NCBI GenBank assembly: GCA_004380135.1
Contig: QXCR01000269.1
Location: 1-25,907, forward strand
Direction of reading: 5' to 3'
DNA: 25,907 nt
Source: Stemphylium vesicarium
Lineage: Eukaryota > Ascomycota > Dothideomycetes > Pleosporales > Pleosporaceae
Shown here: positions 19,860-25,907 of the stretch, in pieces
How the letters are laid out: each line of letters begins with the position of its first letter
Numbering within the stretch: the first letter of the stretch is position 1
Position numbers and translations under genes: made by a program
The notes under the pieces: model-generated
What the model saw: the letters and a program-made list of their open reading frames with translations, nothing else
Told to the model about the DNA's origin: nothing
Database searches by the model: none

Positions 19860-20287
19860 TTATAGTTAGAGTCTCTCTTGCTTTATACGCTGTCGCACCT
19901 CACCTTTGGTAAGAGGCGACTCCCCATCCCCTTTGCTGCCTCATCCGAGCCCTTTCATATAAGCCCTGTACAGTACTATGTTCGTATTACTGCGTTAGGC
20001 TCACGGTAGCGCTAACGCGCAGTTATCCTAAGTGAGTCCCAAGCTTACACAAATAGTCGGGTCTAATATAACTAGTCGCACGAGTAATTAGTTCTGCGGC
20101 ACAAAACATACGTCGCACATAAGCAAAAAACGCCACTAAGCGAGATAATTTAACTTAGTAGAGAAAATAATAGCTTATAGTAGGTGCTAAGTAGCTAGAT
20201 TAGCTTATTAACTAATATAGCGATGGCTGCCCTCCTAGGAGGGTTTATACTTAGCGCACTTAGGACTCTAGGCGGGCGGATATATTA
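19860..20287. repeat. Diverged second copy of the promoter/LTR-like block
   Basis: The segment around 19992-20073 aligns with 17434-17506. Both share CGGTAGC, AACGCGC, AAGTG and GCTT.CAC in the same order, and most differences are C/T or G/A. A CCCTTTGCTGCC-like motif about 65-75 bp upstream is also shared (17367 and 19937). A TATAA-like element is at 19955-19965. This may be an LTR remnant pair about 2.56 kb apart or two dispersed copies. The stretch to 20287 is otherwise RIP-mutated left flank of the copia element. Confidence 0.4.
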
Positions 20288-20440
20288 TGTGACGGTTTGG
20301 GCCTTGCCAAGATCCACTCTGGTACGAGTTGGGTACGGCTATCGCTACCACACTTGATCATCCCACACACGTATATAGCTGCCCACTTTCGTAGCTATAC
20401 AATGACAGCGCAGTCCTCTCCCTCTCCTCACACCGTTATA
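20288..20440 (+). repeat. 5' LTR of the copia element
   Basis: This 153-bp LTR starts TGTGACGGTTTGGG and ends CACCGTTATA. It differs from 25256-25408 at 20299 (G against A) and at 20439 (T against C). A TATATA box is at 20372-20377, and a pyrimidine-rich stretch lies near the 3' end. It is almost unmutated. Confidence 0.94.
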
Positions 20441-20453
20441 GTTATGAGCCCGG
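20441..20453 (+). promoter_or_regulatory. Primer-binding site, initiator tRNA-Met half-molecule type
   Basis: GTTATGAGCCCGG follows the LTR with no gap. Its first 11 bases are complementary to GGGCTCATAAC, the anticodon arm of initiator tRNA-Met up to nucleotide 39. Drosophila copia is known to prime from such a 5' half-molecule. The gag ATG (20444-20446) lies inside this site. Confidence 0.75.
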
Positions 20454-23400
20454 AAGCCTTTAACTAATTACTGCGTTCACCTAATATATATATAGCTAAT
20501 AGACAAGCTATTAGTACGACGACACTTATTACTAGGAGCATATTTAGCTAGGTAGTTATAGCAACTTAAGAGCACAAAATATAGATAACGAGAGCGTTAG
20601 TTACTCTCTAAAAGCTAGACGACTAGTTAAAATAGCTATTTATAAGAAAGATCTCCGCAGACTAGAATAGTCTATAGAAATATATTAATCTAGATCTTTC
20701 GCTAGAGAGGCTAAAGAAGCTAGAAGATAAGAGACTAAAAGAACTAGAAGTAAGGAGATTTAGAACTTCTCTTCTAGATAAGTAGATTAATATCTTAGAC
20801 TTAATAGTAATAGAGCTCGCGACGTATAACTTATAGGCTAGATAATTTAATCGCGATAAGGCTAAGTAACTTATAAAAGAGAAGGCTCTCTAAAACCTAA
20901 GTCTAGAGATTATATAGATAATTAATATTAAATACTTAGACTTAATTCTAAGCTACGCTAGTACTTATAATTAGCTAAAGACGCTAAAGAAGTACCTCTA
21001 TCTATTAATTAGAGAGAGAAATTATTAGCTTAGAGCTTAGTATAGAGTAGTCTATATAAGGCTAAAGATAGCTAACTTAGATATATAGTTTAATGAGTAG
21101 GTAATAATTACTTAACTCCTTACGGAGGCCAAGATGCTAGAGACGACTAGTAATAGAGCGCAGGAAGAGTTTATCCTATTAATTAGAGGCCTAGATAATA
21201 GCTAAGTAGCTACTTAGCTATAGGATCTTATTAAGAAAGAATAGAAGGATAAAGAATTTCTACTAATTATAGATTTAATCGCGGAGTTTAGATTGTACTA
21301 CTAATATATATAGTTAATCGCGTTAGGACTTAGAACCTTTGCTATACTTAAAGTAGTAGGTAGTAGTAATAACTAAGGAGCTTATACACGCTTAGGGCTA
21401 TAGATACTAAAGTATCTTAATAGAGAGAACTATAAATTTAAGAACTACTTATACGTTAACTAGTTAGTTTAGATGAAGGGTTAGAGGCTAGATAAAGTAA
21501 TCTAGAATAAATTTATAGAGCTTAGAGATAGCCCTACGACGAACTTAATAGCTAACGCACTAAGAGTGACAGAAAAGGGCCTCAAGAAGAAGATGAAGCC
21601 GCAGGCTGAGATCCAGAGCTCGCCTATGATCAGTATGGACGATGGACAGCCAGCGCGCGATAAGCCACACGTCAATGCCGTGCTGCAGACTGCTGCAGCT
21701 ACGAGACTATCAGCTCCACCACTGCTCACGAGGTGGATACTCGATCCTGGTTCGAACTGCCACGTCACGAATATAAGAGGAGCTGACTAGACGACGACTA
21801 AGAAAGATAGACCTTCTAACTATATATACGCTAGTAGTGTCCTAGCTTAAGTTAAAGAGTAGGGTAAGACGTATATATAAGTTAAGACTCTAACTAGAGA
21901 AGGATAGATAAAGCTTACGTAGGTAGCGTACATCCCTAGATTCTTCACAAGCGTCGTTAGTCTATCGCGGAGTAGATCTCTTAGCATCCACTTTAACTTA
22001 GGTAGGGACTATCTATACTAGAAAAAGGCCTTGAACGTCGTCTATCTACTTTAGTATAGGGACGGCCACTAGCTCGTCGACGTGGAGAAAGATTAGAAAG
22101 CTAAGCTAGATCTACTCTTAGTATACGCTACTCGATACACCAAGCCCTTAAAGGAACCGAGGAAGGATCTTAGCGTTAGTTAGGAGACAGCGCACCAGAT
22201 ATTCGGCCATATTAGCCGAAAAGCAGTTGGGCACTTAAACGATTATATGATTGGTATTAGTGTCGAGGAGCAGGGAATTGCTCCGACATAGACAGACTAT
22301 GAAGTCTATGTAGAGACAAAGCTTCATAGATGTATAAGCAGGAGAGCTTAAAGTAAGCCAGCTAATCGTCTATTCTACCGAATAGGCATGGACCTGGTGC
22401 AGCTAAGAGAGAGGAATGAACGCTGCTACAATGGAGACCTTTGGATGCTCCATGCAGTGTGTCAGTACAGTAAGTGGCATGAGGCATGCTGTCTGGCGGA
22501 TAAGAGCTCAGGCACTCTCAAGCGCACAGTTATGCGCCTACTGGCCAAGATTAAACGCCAGTACGGCGCTGTCGTGGTGATTGTAAAGCTTGACAACGAG
22601 CGCGGCTACAGCGAGTTGTTGCATGTGCTCAGAGATCTTGGGATCGTCGTGGAATTCCGAGCTGAGTACACAGAGGAGCAGAACGGCCTATCAGAACAGG
22701 CTGGAAAGATGATCGTAATCCGAGCGAGAGCGATCAGGATGGACGGGCGACTGCCAATGGAGCTATCGAATGAGTGCTGCCTAGTGGCAGTCTACCTGCT
22801 CAATAGAACACCCGTCGAATCACTAGGATGGAAGACACCGTACGAAGTCGTACGTGGATAGAAGCCGTTAGCAGCTTACCTTAATATTGTAGGAGCACGA
22901 GCCTACGTGCTAAATAATAAACTAAAGCGTAGAGAGAAGCTTAAATCTTATACGCTAATTAGATAGCTAGTTAGATACGACTCTACGAATATATACTAAG
23001 TATAGATACTAGTATTAGGACGAGTGCTTAAGACGAGAGACGTTATCTTTATATCTAATAATAGAATAGAGCCTATCTACCTAGATTAATAGACTCTAAG
23101 AGAGATAGTAACTATACTAGATATTCTAGAAATACTAGAGGAAACTAACTAGAAGATTAAACTACTCCTATAGTTAGTATAGGAAGAATAAAGTGGTCTA
23201 AGTTAGTCTAAGCGAGCCGCTTAATCTAACTAAGCTAAGGATGCGCCTCGCCCGTTGCCAACACTAGAGAGCACTCCAGACCAGACGACTCAGCAGGAGC
23301 CGGAGCCGGAGACTGAGCCTGAGCCTGATCCCGAGCTCGAGCCAGAAGCAGTCGAGATGCCGCGAGGCTGGGAGCCTATAGCAACTGAAGCAGAGGCACC

Positions 23401-25255
23401 AGATCGACGATCAAACAACGCTCCAAGACGTGAAGAGATCAGCAGTCAGCTCGATGAGTCAAACGTGCTGACCGGAAAGAGGCAGAGGAAGACGCTCGGC
23501 ACGTACTTTGTTGCGTTTGCTGTAGCACTTTAGCCACTAGAACCGCAGAAAGCACGGCTGCATAGAAACCAGCTTCCGCCTCCGCTAAAGAGATAGAGAG
23601 ACCTAGAAAAGCACCCTTTTAGATAAGAATTTAAAGTAGTAGGAGCTAAAGAGTTTAAGAGCTATTAAGAGAAGAGTTACTTTAAGACTATAATAGTTAT
23701 AAAGGCTAATAGCTATAAGTATAGCTAGATACTATCTCTAATATAAGTATTTACGTATAAGTTTAATAAAGACGGACTTCTATATAAGTTTAAGGCTTAG
23801 CTTATTATAAGAGGAGATCTCTAGGAGGACTGGGGCGACACGTATGTAGCCACGCTAGCCGCACGAGTGTTTAGATTTCTTATGTCTCTCACGGCAGCCT
23901 TTGGCTTGAAAGCATATCAGTACGATGTGCTGAACGCGTTTCTGAACGCGCCGCTTGATAAGCCAGTCTTCGTGCAGACACCAGAGCCGTACGTGGAGCA
24001 GCTAGGCAAGCTCCTAGAGCTTAAGAGAGCCCTGTATAGGCTAAAAGACGCGCCTCTTCTCTAGTATAAGCACCTAAAAGAGACAATAATTAAGCTAAGT
24101 CTAGAACTAGTTAAGGACGTTCCTTACTTATTTATTAATAAGAGACTAATAGTCTTCTTCTATATTAATAATATTATAGTACTCGTATATCTAGATTATA
24201 TAAATAATTACTAGTAATTTAAAAAGAAACTTAAAGCTATATATAACCTAAGAAAGCTTAGAGAGCTTAAGTAGTTCCTTAAGATTAGAGTTCTAAGAGA
24301 CTAGAAAGTAGAAATAATCTAGCTAATCTAAGACTCGTTTATTAAGAAGGTATTTAATAAGTACGGCCTAGATTAGAAGTCTAAGGGGAGATATCTAGTA
24401 GTCCCGCTTGTGGAGAACTCTCTAGCCTAATCGACCGAGGACACGAATCACCAGCGCACGCAGCTATACCAGCAGCTAGTCGGATCGCTAGCGTACATCT
24501 CGACATTTACGAGACCTGATGTGGCGCGAGCATATTTAGTACTAGCACAGCACCTACAAAACCCTGGACAGAAGCATCTATCGGCGGTGAACCACGTCTG
24601 GAGATACCTGTACGGAACCAGACACCTGGCGATCAGAGCTAGCTAGCAGATAGCGGAGAGCTCGTCCTACGTCTGGGACAAGTCTCTCTTCTATGGAGCA
24701 TCTAATGCAGCGTTTGCTAATAATATAGAAAGTCGTTAATTATCTTATAGATACTTATTTAAGCTCTATAGAATACCTATTAACTAGAAAGCTACCTACT
24801 AGAGATTAGTTACTAAGTTAACTACTAAAGCTAAGCTAATAGCTCTATTAGTAACTAGAGAAGAGATAGAATAGTAGATCTAAGTCTTCTAGTATATCTA
24901 GTTTAACCTAGAGGTTTAACTAATAATCTACTATAATAATAAATAGATAGTTAGAATTATTAAAAAGGAGGATAAATAGCTTTATATAAAGCTAAGGTAT
25001 ATAGACACCTATTAGATATAAGTAAGATAAGAGGTATAGAAAGGAAGGCTCTATATAGAGTAGTATCCTATAGTAGAGATACCTATAGATAGACTTATAA
25101 AGTCTCTTATAAGGTAGAAATATGCTAAGTTTATAAGATAGCTAGGGCTTAAAAATATTTGCTAGTTTCTTACTACTTAGGTTAACACACTAGAACTAAT
25201 AGAGCTATAGCACTAGTACTAGCTAGCTTTATTAATTACGGCAGCTAGGGGGGAG
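20444..25255 (+). pseudogene. Copia gag-pol relic, single frame
   Basis: From the ATG at 20444 the same frame carries every recognised part. Gag occupies about 20444-21560 (many TAG/TAA, Lys/Leu/Asp-rich helices). The protease motif Leu-Asp-Pro-Gly-Ser-Asn is at about 21736-21756, a DPGSN variant of the usual DSGAS. The integrase zinc site keeps H-X4-H (about 22190-22210), but both Cys of CxxC (22298-22300, 22307-22309) read Tyr. The integrase core is open at 22388-22858 with Asp 22391, Asp 22592 and Glu 22694. A Glu/Pro-rich linker lies at 23280-23370. The RT block at 23825-24060 has Asp-Val-x-Asn-Ala-Phe-Leu-Asn and Leu-Tyr-x-Leu-Lys motifs, and the YVDD-type box (24161-24172) reads Tyr-Ile-Asn-Asn. 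The end of RT is at 24400-24715 and RNase H at about 24640-25150. Stops are TAG/TAA in mutated blocks. No stop separates RNase H from the 3' LTR. Confidence 0.88.
25247..25255 (+). promoter_or_regulatory. Polypurine tract of the copia element
   Basis: AGGGGGGAG abuts the 3' LTR at 25256, the expected site for plus-strand priming. Confidence 0.8.
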
Positions 25256-25408
25256 TGTGACGGTTTAGGCCTTGCCAAGATCCACTCTGGTACGAGTTGG
25301 GTACGGCTATCGCTACCACACTTGATCATCCCACACACGTATATAGCTGCCCACTTTCGTAGCTATACAATGACAGCGCAGTCCTCTCCCTCTCCTCACA
25401 CCGTTACA
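25256..25408 (+). repeat. 3' LTR of the copia element
   Basis: This LTR starts TGTGACGGTTTAGG and ends CACCGTTACA. It is 153 bp long and followed by the target duplication TATTA (25409-25413). It retains the terminal CA that the 5' copy has lost to TA. Confidence 0.94.
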
Positions 25409-25413
25409 TATTA

Positions 25414-25547
25414 CATCTTATAAAAGTTAGAAGCCTATTACGTAGATTAGTATGCTCTAAGTTTTAGATAATCTAAGTTTATATAACTAGTAATATTTAT
25501 TATATTATACTATGTCGTTATATGTGCTTATCCTTAATTGCGATAAG
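25414..25547. other. RIP-mutated spacer
   Basis: Short TA-rich DNA between the copia insertion and the unmutated block at the right edge. No feature was seen. Confidence 0.4.
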
Positions 25548-25766
25548 TGTCAGGCGGGCGGATTTGAACGGCCCTCGCTGAGTCAGCAAGGGCTATATAG
25601 GCTTACTTTTCGCTATCGTGGCTCGATAGCGAATCGTCTCTAGTCAATGCAGACCATTACAAGCCGTACTATGTGACATTGGGTGTATCCAGTATCGATC
25701 TATTTATATTCCTGACATTCGATTCGCTCTACCCTACGATACTCTCGTACACGCCAATCCGTCACG
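25548..25766 (+). promoter_or_regulatory. Promoter- or LTR-like region with bZIP site and hairpins
   Basis: RIP-type composition stops at about 25548, where TGTCAGGCGGGCGG begins. TGAGTCA (Gcn4/AP-1 type) is at 25579-25585, centred in an imperfect 23-bp palindrome (25571-25593). A TATATA follows at 25594-25599. A perfect hairpin with 10-bp stem and 5-nt loop lies at 25609-25633 (TTCGCTATCG / CGATAGCGAA). The open frame at 25767 starts about 170 bp after the TATA box. The TG start suggests this may be the 5' LTR of another retroelement, but no second copy lies in the window. Confidence 0.5.
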
Positions 25767-25907
25767 ATGAGCTCGAGCGCGGTCCGCACGAGCGCACCTG
25801 CGCGCAACACGAGAGCTGCTGTGTCTAGAGGACGCAACATCAACGAAGTCTCCCCAGCCCGGGACCCTTCGAGCTCTCGAGTACAGACACCGGATGTTCC
25901 GGACCAC
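25767..25907 (+). CDS. N-terminus of an intact open frame, truncated by the window edge
   Basis: ATG at 25767 opens 47 codons with no stop to the end of the window. The peptide is rich in Ser, Arg, Ala and Pro and looks disordered, with no domain visible. The start is the first ATG after the hairpin region and lies in DNA with no sign of RIP, in contrast to everything in the preceding 5 kb. The upstream block resembles a promoter or an LTR, so this may be the gag N-terminus of a younger retrotransposon, since a basic Ser/Arg-rich N-terminus is common in Gag. It could equally be a host gene. The family cannot be decided from 47 residues. Confidence 0.5.
   Translation, partial: MSSSAVRTSAPARNTRAAVSRGRNINEVSPARDPSSSRVQTPDVPDH

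Larger units (their letters stand above)
20288..25408 (+). mobile_element. Ty1/copia retrotransposon, complete but RIP-inactivated
   Basis: This 5,121-bp element has 153-bp LTRs and the exact 5-bp duplication TATTA (20283-20287 and 25409-25413). The order protease, integrase, reverse transcriptase, RNase H in one frame defines Ty1/copia (Pseudoviridae type). It has a primer site complementary to the anticodon arm of initiator tRNA-Met and a purine tract before the 3' LTR. The LTRs differ at only two bases, both RIP-type, which suggests a fairly recent insertion. The interior alternates between heavily mutated blocks and nearly pristine islands. All recognised coding pieces use the same frame (codon starts equal 2 modulo 3), so no indel has shifted it. 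Confidence 0.94.

Noticed and set aside
21502..21768. Minus-strand frame of 88 codons
   Set aside because: It is antisense to the protease region of the copia gag-pol, which has a recognisable motif on the plus strand.
22388..22861. Stand-alone functional integrase gene
   Set aside because: It is open only because this island escaped RIP. The frame continues on both sides into mutated parts of the same gag-pol.

Overview
The window looks like a transposon graveyard from a filamentous ascomycete (Pezizomycotina-type fungus). Three things support this. It holds two complete LTR retrotransposons of fungal type. A broken gene carries a 49-nt intron with a GTAAGT donor and a GCTAAC branch site. 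Most of the DNA has the signature of repeat-induced point mutation (RIP): CpA and TpG are almost absent, replaced by TpA, while CpG, CpC and CpT survive. Start codons (ATG to ATA) and Trp/Gln codons (to TAG/TAA) are therefore destroyed over long stretches, so few open frames remain. I see no intact host gene, rRNA, tRNA or CRISPR array.

Layout. Positions 1-2840 alternate between RIP-mutated and unmutated blocks and contain a minus-strand coding relic (1167-2013). Positions 2849-6239 hold three copies of one short inverted-repeat element of 376-377 bp. Each copy has a perfect 8-bp target duplication, and the family is hAT-like and non-autonomous. The second and third copies sit beside the ends of coiled-coil coding relics. 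Positions 7207-14128 are a complete Ty3/gypsy chromovirus with LTRs of 468 and 478 bp and the duplication ACTTA. It is heavily mutated, but gag, protease, reverse transcriptase, RNase H, integrase and chromodomain can still be followed. A second coding relic runs antisense between its chromodomain and the 3' LTR. Positions 14800-17078 are a spliced, RIP-damaged gene with a J-like domain and a long C-terminal extension. Positions 17340-20200 carry two diverged copies of a promoter- or LTR-like block, a 148-bp foldback and unassigned coding relics. Positions 20288-25408 are a complete Ty1/copia element with 153-bp LTRs, the duplication TATTA and one continuous gag-pol frame. The right edge (25548-25907) is an unmutated promoter-like region followed by the first 47 codons of an open frame.

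The main biological story is genome defence. Conserved active-site residues in both retroelements were changed by the same CpA/TpG change: Asp to Asn in the reverse transcriptases, and Cys/His to Tyr in zinc ligands. Mutation is patchy. The short hAT-like copies, the 153-bp copia LTRs and several internal islands were spared, while the chromovirus LTRs were not. The features that deserve most attention are the spliced J-domain relic, the antisense coding region inside the chromovirus, the copia gag start codon lying inside its initiator-tRNA primer site, and the island pattern of RIP.
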